41,615 nt of DNA, taken from NCBI RefSeq assembly GCF_000158815.1, contig NZ_GG657738.1:1494301-1535915 (forward strand), written 5' to 3'. Of the stretch, positions 8,701-17,377 are shown piece after piece. Origin of the DNA: Micromonospora sp. ATCC 39149 (GTDB lineage Bacteria; Actinomycetota; Actinomycetes; Mycobacteriales; Micromonosporaceae). Each line of letters opens with the position of its first letter. The stretch's first letter is position 1. A model generated the notes under the pieces. The model was given only the letters and a program-made list of their open reading frames with translations. It did not search any database and was not told the DNA's origin. The translations under genes were made by a program, and so were the position numbers.

Positions 8701-8740
8701 CGGCGGCCGGCCGCCCCGCGAGGGGGACGACCGGCCGCCG
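8701..8740 (-). terminator. liv operon terminator
   Basis: CGGCGGCCGG (8701-8710) and CCGGCCGCCG (8731-8740) form a perfect 10-bp stem with a 20-nt loop, 10 bp past the livF stop codon and upstream of polA on the same strand. Confidence 0.65.
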
Positions 8741-8750
8741 GCGATGCGCG

Positions 8751-9461
8751 TCAGGCCACGCCGAGGTACGCCTCCTTGACCGCCGGGTCGTGCAGCAGCT
8801 CCTGGCCGCTGCCCTCCTTGACGATCCGGCCGGTCTCCAGCACGTAGCCCCGGTGGGCGCGGGACAGCGCCTGCTGGGCGTTCTGCTCCACCAGCAGGAT
8901 CGTGGTGCCCTGCTCGTTGATCCGGGTGATGATCTCGAAGATCTGCTGGATCAGCTTCGGCGCGAGGCCCATCGACGGCTCGTCGAGCAGCAGCAGCCGG
9001 GGGCGGGCCATCAGCGCCCGGCCCACGGCGAGCATCTGCTGCTCACCGCCGGAGAGGGTGCCGCCGGCCTGCTTGCGCCGCTCGGCCAGCCGGGGGAACA
9101 GGTCCAGCACCATGGCCAGGTCCTTGGCGATCTCGGCCTTGTCCCGGCGGGTGTACGCCCCCATCTCCAGGTTCTCCAACACCGTCATGCCCGGGAACAC
9201 GCCCCGGCCCTCCGGCGCCTGCCCGATCCCCCGGGTCACCCGCAGGTCGGCCCGCATCCGGGTGACGTCGGTGCCGTCGAAGACGATCGAGCCCTGGGCC
9301 ACCGGACGCAACCCGGAGATCGCCCGCATCGTGGTGGTCTTGCCCGCGCCGTTGGCGCCGATGAGCGCGACCACCTCGCCCTCGTTGACCACCAGGCTGA
9401 TCCCGTGCAGCGCCTGGATGCGCCCGTAGAGCAGGGTCAGGTCCTTGATCTCAAGCAGCAT
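8751..9461 (-). CDS. livF: Branched-chain amino acid ABC transporter ATPase LivF
   Basis: One of the two ATPases of the high-affinity branched-chain amino acid importer, on the cytoplasmic face. In 236 aa: Walker A GANGAGKT (residues 37-44), the Q-loop region GIGQAPEGRGVFPGMTVLEN, signature LSGGEQQ, Walker B LLLLDEPS, and the switch histidine region in the C-terminal half (ILLVEQNAQQALSRAHRGYVLETG, where the usual His is replaced by Asn-Ala in the LivF manner). The start ATG overlaps the livG 3' end by 11 bp. Last gene of the livKHMGF operon. Confidence 0.96.
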   Translation of the reverse strand: MLLEIKDLTLLYGRIQALHGISLVVNEGEVVALIGANGAGKTTTMRAISGLRPVAQGSIVFDGTDVTRMRADLRVTRGIGQAPEGRGVFPGMTVLENLEMGAYTRRDKAEIAKDLAMVLDLFPRLAERRKQAGGTLSGGEQQMLAVGRALMARPRLLLLDEPSMGLAPKLIQQIFEIITRINEQGTTILLVEQNAQQALSRAHRGYVLETGRIVKEGSGQELLHDPAVKEAYLGVA

Positions 9462-10363
9462 CGGTCGGCACCCCCAGGTACGCGGCGATCACCTTCGGGT
9501 CGTCCCGGACCTCGGCCGGCAACCCCTCGGCGATCTTCTTGCCGAACTCCAGCACGACGATCCGGTCGGTCACGCCCATCACCAGCCGCATGTCGTGCTC
9601 GATCAGCAGCACGGTCGTGCCGTTGTCCCGGATCATGCGGATCAGGCCGAGCAGTTCCTCCTTCTCCGCCGGGGTGAAGCCGGCGGCCGGCTCGTCCAGG
9701 CAGAGCAGGGCGGGGTCGGTGGCCAGGGCCCGGGCGATCTCCAGGCGGCGCTGCTCGCCGTACGACAGGTTGCGGGACAGGTCGTTCGCGCGCCGCTCGA
9801 TGCCGACGAACCGTAGCAGCTCGTACGCCTTCTCCCGGCCCTCCCGCTCCTCCTGCCAGTGCCGCGGCAGCCGCAGCATGGCCGAGATGACGCTGGTCTT
9901 GTGGTGGACGTCCGCGCCCACCATCACGTTCTCCAGGGCCGTCATCTCGGGGAAGAGCCGGATGTTCTGGAACGTCCGGGCGATTCCGGCCTTGGTGATC
10001 CAGGAGCGCCGCTTGCCGTTGGTCCGCTGGCCCTTGAACCGGATCTCGCCCTCGGTGGGCCGGTAGACGCCCGTCATCGCGTTGAAGCAGGTCGTCTTGC
10101 CGGCGCCGTTCGGGCCGATCAGACCGAGAATCTCCCCCCTGTACAGGGTGAAGTTGACCTTGTCGAGGGCGACCACGCCGCCGAAGCGCAGCGTGACGTC
10201 GTCGACCTCCAGCAGCGGCTCCCGCCCTGCGGCGTCCGGCCCTGCCGGGGTCGCCGCCGCCGGCGCGCCGGAGCCGGGCTCCGGCGGCACGCCGACCGTG
10301 CTGCGGCCGTCGGCGGTGATGTCGCGGTCGCTGCTGGCGTCGCGTTCGCTCTTCATCTGCGGA

Positions 10364-10371
<8 letters not shown>
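9451..10371 (-). CDS. livG: Branched-chain amino acid ABC transporter ATPase LivG
   Basis: Partner ATPase of LivF. Walker A GPNGAGKT, GIARTFQNIRLFPEMTALEN after the first subdomain, signature LSYGEQRRLEIARAL, Walker B LLCLDEPAAGF and switch region VLLIEHDMRLVMGV. A 50-residue Ser/Ala/Pro-rich N-terminal extension (from MSDPQMKSERDASS) precedes the domain start at PLLEVDDVTLRFGG, making the 306-aa protein longer than typical LivG (about 255-260 aa). No good internal start has a better ribosome site, so the long form is kept, but a later start is possible. It overlaps livM by 8 bp and livF by 11 bp. Confidence 0.95.
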
Positions 10372-11514
<1,143 letters not shown>

Positions 11515-11518
<4 letters not shown>

Positions 11519-12489
11519 GCGCGCGCCCTCCCGAGAGATTCGCCGAGCAGGCCGGTGGGCCGGAACATCAGCAGCACGATCAGCAGCACGAAGCCGGTGA
11601 AGTCCTTCCAGTCTCCACCGAACAGGCCGGCGGCGTAGTTTTCCGCCACCCCGAGCAGCAGGCCGCCGAGCAGCGCGCCGCGCAGGTTGCCGATACCGCC
11701 GAGGACCGCCGCGGCGAATGCCTTCAGCCCGATCAGGAAGCCCACGTTGAACTTCGTGTAGCCGTACCGGACGTTCCACAGCAGGGCCGCGACGCCGGCC
11801 ATCAGGCCACCGAGCACGAAGACCAGCAGGATCACCCGGTTCTTGTTCACGCCCATCAGGGCGGCCGTGTCCGCGTCCTGGGCCACCGCCCGGATGCCGC
11901 GGCCAAGCCGGCTGCGGTTCACGAACTGGTCCAGGCCGATCATCATCACCAGCGTGACGCCGAGGATGAGCAGCTGGATGTTGGTGACGGCCGCGCCGAA
12001 CACGGTGAAAGCCGTCTCGGCGGGGATCAGCGTCGGCATACCGAACGGCGCCCGTTCGGTGCCGATGCCGAAGGATTCGGCGAGCACGAACGACGCGCCG
12101 ATCGCGGTGATGAGGAAGGCCAGCGGCGGTGCGTTGCGCCGGCGCAACGGCCGGTAGGCGACCAGCTCCACGGTCACCGCGGTCGCCGCCGAGGCGACCG
12201 CCGCCACGACCAGGCCGGCCACCAGCGCGAGGATCAGCGGGCCGAGGGCGGGCGAGGGGGAGTTCTGGTCGTAGCCGAGGGCCTCCCAGGTCCACAGGGC
12301 GGTGAACGTACCGACCATGAAGACCTCGGAGTGGGCAAAGTTGATCAGGCGGAGAACGCCGTACACGAGGGTGTACCCGAGGGCGACGAGCGCGTAGATC
12401 GCGCCCTGTTCCAGCCCGGTGATGGTCAGAGCCGGGAAGTTCCCGAGCAGCTCATCGAAGTTCAAGTGGGGCTCCAACTGTGCGGTCAA
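11515..12489 (-). CDS. livH: Branched-chain amino acid ABC permease LivH
   Basis: Second permease of the importer, 324 aa with about eight membrane segments. Family segments: GLEQGAIYALVALGYTLVYGVLRLINFAHSEVFMVG near the N-terminus, VNRSRLGRGIRAVAQDADTAALMGVN as the ATPase-contacting loop, and KAFAAAVLGGIGNLRGALLGG. It starts 66 bp after livK, separated from it by a strong hairpin, and is coupled to livM through an ATGA overlap. Confidence 0.96.
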
Positions 12490-12494
12490 ACGAC

Positions 12495-12521
12495 GCGGCC
12501 GGGAGGAGCGCTCCCGGCCGC
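12495..12521 (-). terminator. livK-livH intercistronic hairpin (partial terminator)
   Basis: GCGGCCGGGAG (12495-12505), loop GAGCG and CTCCCGGCCGC (12511-12521) make a perfect 11-bp GC stem directly between livK and livH. In this position in transporter operons such a hairpin usually causes partial termination or protects the upstream message, so that the binding protein is made in excess. That role is inferred. Confidence 0.65.
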
Positions 12522-12555
12522 ATCGTCTGTGTCCCAGGCGGGACCGGCGGACCGG

Positions 12556-13722
12556 TCAGGCCTTCGGGATCTCGATGTCCGGGACGACCTGGCCCGCGTT
12601 GACCTTGAACGCCCAGACCAGCACCTGGGCCGGGTCCAGCTCACCGTTGGACTCGAACTTGTACGTCACACCGGTGGCGGTACCCGCCTTGTTGTAGGAC
12701 TTCACGAACGCGAGCAGGTCCGCCCGGGTGGACTTACCGCTCTTGATGCCCTCAAGGAAGATCTTCGTGATGTCGTACGACACGTCGGCGTAGGTGCCCG
12801 GCTCGGCGTTCTCAAAGGCCGACTTGTAGTCGGTCACGAACGTGCCCTTGGCCGCGGTGGCCGGGGCACAGGGGCAGGTCAGGACGGTGCCCTCGGCGAC
12901 CTGCTGGCCGGCGACCTTGATGAAGTTGGCGTCGTTGACGCCGTCGCCGGCGACCATCGTGCCCTTCCAGCCGGCACCCTTGAGCTGCTTGAGCAGCAGG
13001 CCCGCCTCGGTGTAGTAGCCACCGAAGAACAGGACCGTCGCGCCGCTGCCGACGATCTTGGTGACGACCGCGGAGAAGTTGGTCTGCTTGACCTGGACCT
13101 TGTCCTCGCCCGCGACCGCGCCGAGGACCTTCTTGACCTCGTCGACCAGGCCCGCGCCGTACGCCGACTGGTCGTCGACGACGTAGACCTTCTCGGCCTT
13201 CATCACGTTCTTGATGTAACGGCCGGCAGCCGGCCCCTGCGAGGTGTCGTTGCCGACGCCCCGGTGGAAGATCTTCCAGTTCTTGGTGCTCAGGCTCGGC
13301 CGGGTCGCCGACGGGGTGATGATCGGCAGGCCGGCCTCGTCGAAGATCGGGTCGGCCACCTCGGACTCGCCGGAGAACGCCGGGCCGATGATGCCGACGA
13401 CCTTGGTGTCGCCCACCGCCTGCTGGGCCAGCGCCGGGGCCTTGGCCGGGTCGCCCTGCGAGTCGTACTCGGCGAGGTTGACCTTGCAGTCCGCGTTGTC
13501 CTTGTTGTACTGGTCGATCGCCAGCTTGGTGCCGTTGCGCATGTGGATACCGAGGCCCGCGGCGTCGCCGGTGAGCGGGCCGAAGAAGCCGATCTTGAGG
13601 TCGCAGGCGGCCTTGTCGCCGCCACCCTCCGTGCCACTGTCGGCCTTACACGCGGCCGCGCCACTGATAACGAGCGCGCTGATGGCAACGCCACCCAGCA
13701 CCCGTGCGAGCTTCTGCCTCAC
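12556..13722 (-). CDS. livK: Branched-chain amino acid-binding lipoprotein LivK
   Basis: Periplasmic-type (here membrane-anchored) substrate-binding protein of the importer, Leu/Ile/Val-binding Peripla_BP_6 family, 388 aa. A lipoprotein signal (basic MRQKLAR, hydrophobic VLGGVAISALVISGAAAC) places the lipid-modified Cys at residue 25; the -3 position is Ala, slightly off the usual Leu-Ala-Gly-Cys. The mature part starts with IGFFGPLTGDAAGLG, IGPAFSGES, TPSATRP and FHRGVGND, typical of the family. GTG 13722 has a clear ribosome site (GAGGAGGG about 8 nt upstream). First gene of the liv operon. Confidence 0.95.
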   Translation of the reverse strand: MRQKLARVLGGVAISALVISGAAACKADSGTEGGGDKAACDLKIGFFGPLTGDAAGLGIHMRNGTKLAIDQYNKDNADCKVNLAEYDSQGDPAKAPALAQQAVGDTKVVGIIGPAFSGESEVADPIFDEAGLPIITPSATRPSLSTKNWKIFHRGVGNDTSQGPAAGRYIKNVMKAEKVYVVDDQSAYGAGLVDEVKKVLGAVAGEDKVQVKQTNFSAVVTKIVGSGATVLFFGGYYTEAGLLLKQLKGAGWKGTMVAGDGVNDANFIKVAGQQVAEGTVLTCPCAPATAAKGTFVTDYKSAFENAEPGTYADVSYDITKIFLEGIKSGKSTRADLLAFVKSYNKAGTATGVTYKFESNGELDPAQVLVWAFKVNAGQVVPDIEIPKA

Positions 13723-13986
13723 GGCTCGTACCCTCCTCAGTCCGAAGGCTCGACCACCCGCCGCGACTTGGGAATTGGACCTTGCGGGGAATGGACGAAC
13801 CGACCGCGTACCCGGTCTGGGGCGGGACGTTATCCCACCAGCGGGGCACGCCGTAAGACCTAGAAAGCGGGGTTGACCTAACCGTTACGTTGAGTGGCCA
13901 GATTCGCCGAAGTGCTGTAACACACACCGCGACCCAGGGCCGAAACCGGACATCGGACACTGGCCGGAAACAGACCGGTGGCACGC
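13723..13986. other. liv operon promoter region
   Basis: The 264 bp upstream of livK hold the livK ribosome site. On the minus strand TTACGG followed after 18 nt by TAACGT (about 85-110 nt upstream of the start) is a possible promoter with weak -35 agreement. TAGGTCAA/TTGACC sequences occur further upstream on both strands. Nothing protein-coding is seen. Confidence 0.3.
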
Positions 13987-15253
13987 TCAGCCGGGCCCGT
14001 CCGGCACCCGTGCCGCCCACAGCCGGGCCCCCTCGGCACCGCCGTCGACCAGCAGCAACAACCCGCCGCCCGACCCGGCCACCGCGACCGACCGGTCCGG
14101 TGCCGACGGCAGCGGCACCGGCACCTCCACCGGCGACCACGCGCCACCGTCCGTAGAGAACCACGCCGACCCGCCCGAGGCGCCCACCACCACCGCCAGC
14201 ACCCCGCCGTCGGCCGCCCCCAGGCCCGCCACCTGCCCCGGCCCGCCCCGCGCGGGGCCCAGCACCCCGCCCGGCCGCCAATCCGCCGTGTCCGCGACCC
14301 ACGCCGCCAGGGCCTCGCCGCGCCGACCCACCGCGACCAGCCGCTCCCCCGCCCGGACCACCCGCTGAAGATCACCCGGCGCGTCCCCGTCCGCGAGGAC
14401 CCGCCGCCGCCAGTCGACGCCGTCCGGCGAGGTCCACACCGCCGGGTCACCGCCCGGCCGCCCCGGCGCGCGCAGCGACCCCACCAGCACCCACCCCGAC
14501 GCCGCCGCCGTCACGTCCGCCGCCCACGTCCGCCCCGCCGCGTCCGACGCCAGCTCGGGAACGCCGCTGACCAGCCGGAACTCCCCCGCATCGGCCGACG
14601 ACCAGGCCGCCGCCCCGGTGCCCCGGTTGCCGGCGATCACCCACCCCGCCGGGCCGCCCGCGATCCGCCCCACGTTCACCGCGTCGGGGCCGCCGAACAC
14701 CTCGAACTCCGCCGGCACCTCCACCACCGAGCCGTCGGCGAGCTGCCGCCACGTGCTGACCCGGGGATTGCCGTGCACCCCGCCGCTCTTCGCGCCCACC
14801 GCCGCCAGCCGACCGTCACGGCAGCCGACCGCCGTGAGCACGTTCTCCGCGCCGTACGCGCTGCGCGGCGTCAGCCGCAACGGCGACCACGCGAAGGCGT
14901 CGACGCCCAACGAGGGTGGCCCCGACGAGGCTGGGGACGGGGGAAGCGCCGACGAGGCCGGGGACGCGGGCAGCGCCGTCGCAGCCATGCTCGACCACGC
15001 CGCCGGCCGGGTCACGCCCGCCGCGTCCGCGACCGCGCCCACCACGAACCAGCGCCCGCCGCACGCCGCAGCGTCCCGCAGCAACAGCCGCTCCGGGGAC
15101 CCCCGGCGGCATCGGCAGGGTCACCGCCCGCCAGTCCGGGCGCAGCGGCTCCGGGACGGGCTCGGCGCGCTCCGGCGATCGGCAGCCCGCCAGCAGCACC
15201 GCGAGCCCGGCGAGCACGCCGAGCAGGGCCCGCAGCGGGCGGTGACGCGGCAT
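13987..15253 (-). pseudogene. Beta-propeller-like lipoprotein gene with a one-base frameshift
   Basis: The start ATG at 15253 gives a good lipoprotein signal (MPRHRPLRALLGVLAGLAVLLAGC, lipobox LAGC), then RSPERAEPVPEP and WRAVTLPMPPG. At that point the frame is lost, and the sequence continues one frame over as SPERLLLRDAAACGGRWFVVG for about 370 more residues. The switch falls in a run of five G on the coding strand (C run 15100-15104); removing one G restores a single 422-aa protein. The body has repeated WxxAxDGxxW-type strands (AWSSADAGEF, VWTSPDGVDWRR, AWFSTDGGAWSPV) as in BNR/exo-sialidase-like propellers. It may be a true frameshift, phase variation or a sequencing error. Function unknown. 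Confidence 0.75.
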
Positions 15254-15378
15254 GCATCCGATCGTATCGATCGACCGGAGCACCCGGGACCCGCGCCGCG
15301 GGAGCGGGACACGGGTCTTGGAAGATTGCGGTTCGCTCCGGACAGGAACTGTCCGACGATCAACGGGACCCGGCGGGG

Positions 15379-15999
15379 TCAGGAGGCCGGCTGGGCCACC
15401 TCGCCGCCGGCGGTCTCGGCGAGGATCCGCTCGGCGACCTCCTTCATGGTCATCCGGTGGTCCATCGCCGTGCGCTGGATCCACTTGAACGCCTGCGGCT
15501 CCGTCATCCCGTACGTGGTCATCAGCGCGCCCTTGGCGCGCTCCACCGTCTTGCGGATCTCCAGCCGGTCGGTCAGGCCCGCGACCTCGGCCTCCAGCGC
15601 GGCGATCTCCGAGTAGCGCGACAGGGCGATCTCCACGGCCGGCACCAGGTCGCTCTTCTGGAACGGCTTCACCAGGTACGCCATCGCGCCGGCCGCCCGC
15701 GCCCGCTCCACCAGGTCCCGCTGGCTGAACGCGGTCAGGATGATCACCGGGGCGATCCGGGCGCCGGCGATCCGCTCGGCGGCGGCCAGCCCGTCCATGA
15801 TCGGCATCTTGATGTCGAGGATGACCAGGTCAGGCTTCAGCTCCTCGGCGAGCCGGACGGCGGTCTCGCCGTCGCCGGCCTCGCCGATGACCTCGTAGCC
15901 CTCCTCGACGAGCATCTCGGCCAGGTCGAGCCGGATGAGCGCCTCGTCCTCGGCGATCAACACCCGCCTGCGCTCGGCATCCGTCTGCGTCTCGGCCAC
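15379..15999 (-). CDS. pdtaR: ANTAR-domain response regulator (PdtaR type)
   Basis: Two-component output protein that binds RNA through an ANTAR domain, 206 aa. The receiver domain spans about residues 11-125 (VLIAEDEALIRLDLAEML, phosphoacceptor Asp62 in VILDIKMP, conserved Thr in ILTAFS and Lys in YLVKPF). A short coiled linker leads to the ANTAR domain (about 135-195: LEIRKTVERAKGALMTTYGMTEPQAFKWIQRTAM). Close to mycobacterial PdtaR (Rv1626), which acts with the PdtaS kinase. GTG 15999 is preferred over the upstream 16029 start because GGGAG sits 6 nt before it. A 9-bp hairpin lies 25 nt upstream. The kinase is not in this window. Confidence 0.95.
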   Translation of the reverse strand: MAETQTDAERRRVLIAEDEALIRLDLAEMLVEEGYEVIGEAGDGETAVRLAEELKPDLVILDIKMPIMDGLAAAERIAGARIAPVIILTAFSQRDLVERARAAGAMAYLVKPFQKSDLVPAVEIALSRYSEIAALEAEVAGLTDRLEIRKTVERAKGALMTTYGMTEPQAFKWIQRTAMDHRMTMKEVAERILAETAGGEVAQPAS

Positions 16000-16023
16000 G
16001 AGCCACTCCCACCAGTCTGCGCT

Positions 16024-16047
16024 CGACACCCGCCGTGCCGGGTGTCG
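16024..16047. promoter_or_regulatory. Hairpin upstream of pdtaR
   Basis: CGACACCCG (16024-16032), loop CCGTGC, CGGGTGTCG (16039-16047) form a perfect 9-bp stem. It sits 25 nt upstream of the pdtaR GTG and 46 bp before the tRNA gene on the other strand. It could be a leader structure of pdtaR or a terminator; the hexanucleotide loop of this hairpin is of the size ANTAR proteins bind, but ANTAR targets are normally tandem hexaloop stems and only one is clear here. Confidence 0.3.
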
Positions 16048-16092
16048 CCGTCCCTAGCGTAGTGGGTAGTCTGTCAGGGTCGAATCATGAAG

Positions 16093-16167
16093 GCCCTCGT
16101 AGCCCAACCGGCAGTAGGCAATGCACTCAAACTGCATCCAGTGTGGGTTCGAATCCCACCGAGGGCA
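16093..16167 (+). tRNA. tRNA with anticodon CAA (Leu codon UUG), class I shape
   Basis: A full cloverleaf can be drawn. Acceptor GCCCTCG/CGAGGGC (16093-16099 with 16160-16166); D-stem GCC/GGC; anticodon stem ATGCA/TGCAT (16121-16125, 16133-16137) with loop CTCAAAC, anticodon CAA at 16128-16130; variable loop of only 5 nt; T-stem GTGGG/CCCAC with loop TTCGAAT; discriminator A 16167. CCA is not encoded. CAA reads the leucine codon UUG, but bacterial tRNA-Leu normally has a long variable arm, so the charging identity is uncertain. The D-stem has only three pairs. Confidence 0.85.
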
Positions 16168-16222
16168 CAACAACGCCATTACAGGCGTTCGGGAATGAGC
16201 GGGTACACCCGCGCCTGAGAGC

Positions 16223-16690
16223 CGCGCCCGAACGCTGCACCTGTCCGGGCGGAGCGTCGCCGAGGCCGCCCGCAGCGTCGGGCTTGCGTACTGGACGGTC
16301 CGCCACTGGTGCGGCGACCGGCCCGAGAGCAAGCAGCAGGCCAGCGCCTGCGATGTTTCCGGTGCCGCCACCACGTCGACAATCCGACAGATCCGCGTGC
16401 CTAGGCCGGCCTCCTGGGGCTTTGCCCCGGCGACGGCCACCCCGTCACCCACCGCACGGGTGCCCGTGCAGCGCGTCTGCTGCACAACCTCCCCGCCCGC
16501 GCTGATCGGTGCCTGCGAGGCCGCCATGAGGGCGGCCCTGGCCGGCAACGTGCAGCGGGTGCGGTAGCAGGGCCGCGTGGGGGTCCAGAGCTGCGGGCGG
16601 AGCGACTGCACGGCTGCGCGGCCCTGGCGCCCACGGCGCTGCTCATGGCGGGCCGCGCCGAACATCGTGGTGATGCAAGGCATGGGAACC
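16223..16690 (+). pseudogene. Decayed HTH/LAGLIDADG-like protein gene after the tRNA
   Basis: Pieces of one protein family are readable in order but in different frames. From 16223: an HTH segment SGRSVAEAARSVGLAYWTVRHWC. At 16411-16440: LLGLCPGDGH, matching the family's LLGLYLGDG (LAGLIDADG-like) motif with two substitutions. Then, back in the first frame, ARVPVQRVCCTTSPPALIG and CEAAMRAALAGNVQRV, stopped by TAG at 16565-16567. Beyond the stop come traces (QGRVGVQS) of the next family block. I recognise this as the actinomycete 'HTH plus LAGLIDADG-like' proteins often annotated as transcriptional regulators. At least two frame changes and a stop make it inactive. There is no intact start codon or ribosome site. 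Confidence 0.7.
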
Positions 16691-16748
16691 GCAGAAGATT
16701 CTGTCTGTTGGCCTTCAGTTACGCTCTGATTCGGAGCAGGATGGGTGG

Positions 16749-17228
16749 ATGCCCGTTGCACCGAATGATGTGCGGCCGTTCGCGGCCCTGGACGACGTCG
16801 ATCGCGCGATCCTGACCGAGCTGGCGGCCGACGGCCGGTTGCCGAACAACGCCCTCGCCGAGCGGGTCGGGGTGGCGGCGTCGACCTGCCTGACCCGGAC
16901 CAGGATGTTGCGGGAGTGCGGGGCGATCCGGGGGTTCCACGCGGAGGTGGATCCGGCCGCGGTGGGCCTGCCGTTGCAGGCGTTGGTGTCGGTGCGGTTG
17001 ACGGCGCACGAGCGGGCGGCGGTGGACGCGTTCCGGGCCCGGTCGGTGCGCCTGCCGGGGGTGATGTCGGTGTTCCACGTGGCCGGCGCGGAGGACTACG
17101 TGCTGCACGTGCGGGCCGCCTCCGGCGACGCGTTGCGGGACTTCGTGCTGGACCACCTGGCGGTGGACCCGGTGGTGCAGCACACCCAGACGAGCCTGAT
17201 CTTCGAGCAGGTGCGTGGCGCGGGCTGA
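16749..17228 (+). CDS. Lrp/AsnC family transcriptional regulator
   Basis: A 159-aa DNA-binding regulator responding to amino acids. The N-terminal winged HTH (about residues 14-65) shows LDDVDRAILTELAADGRLPNNALAERVGVAASTCLTRTRML; the C-terminal RAM ligand/oligomerisation domain (about 75-150) shows LPLQALVSVRLTAHER, PGVMSVFHVAGAEDYVLHVRA and TQTSLIFE. It lies 149 bp upstream of the DHA2 exporter on the same strand, so it may control that exporter and the monooxygenase. The start ATG 16749 is preceded by AGGATGGGTGG. The ligand is unknown. Confidence 0.93.
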   Translation: MPVAPNDVRPFAALDDVDRAILTELAADGRLPNNALAERVGVAASTCLTRTRMLRECGAIRGFHAEVDPAAVGLPLQALVSVRLTAHERAAVDAFRARSVRLPGVMSVFHVAGAEDYVLHVRAASGDALRDFVLDHLAVDPVVQHTQTSLIFEQVRGAG

Positions 17229-17377
17229 GGGTGCCCCGGGCTGGGGCCCGGCACCGCCGGTCCAGCTCTTGTCGCCCGACACGCCGGTGACGCGACGGGG
17301 CGAGCCGCGTTGTACGGGGTGAGGAGTGCCGGCCCGTCGGCGGGCCGCGCGGGGCCGGGAGAGACGCGGGTGTCGGC

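Noticed and set aside
5937..9677. 1246-codon plus-strand frame opposite polA and livF
   Set aside because: A shadow of the minus-strand genes; its translation is a Val/Gly/Leu-rich mirror sequence with no family motif.
16024..16047. Possible ANTAR-regulated leader before pdtaR
   Set aside because: Only one stem with a hexanucleotide loop is clear; the known ANTAR target is two adjacent hexaloop stems, so I list only a hairpin.
16168..16748. Complete prophage or integrative element at the tRNA
   Set aside because: No integrase, excisionase or repeated tRNA 3' end was found by eye; only a decayed HTH/LAGLIDADG-like gene is present.
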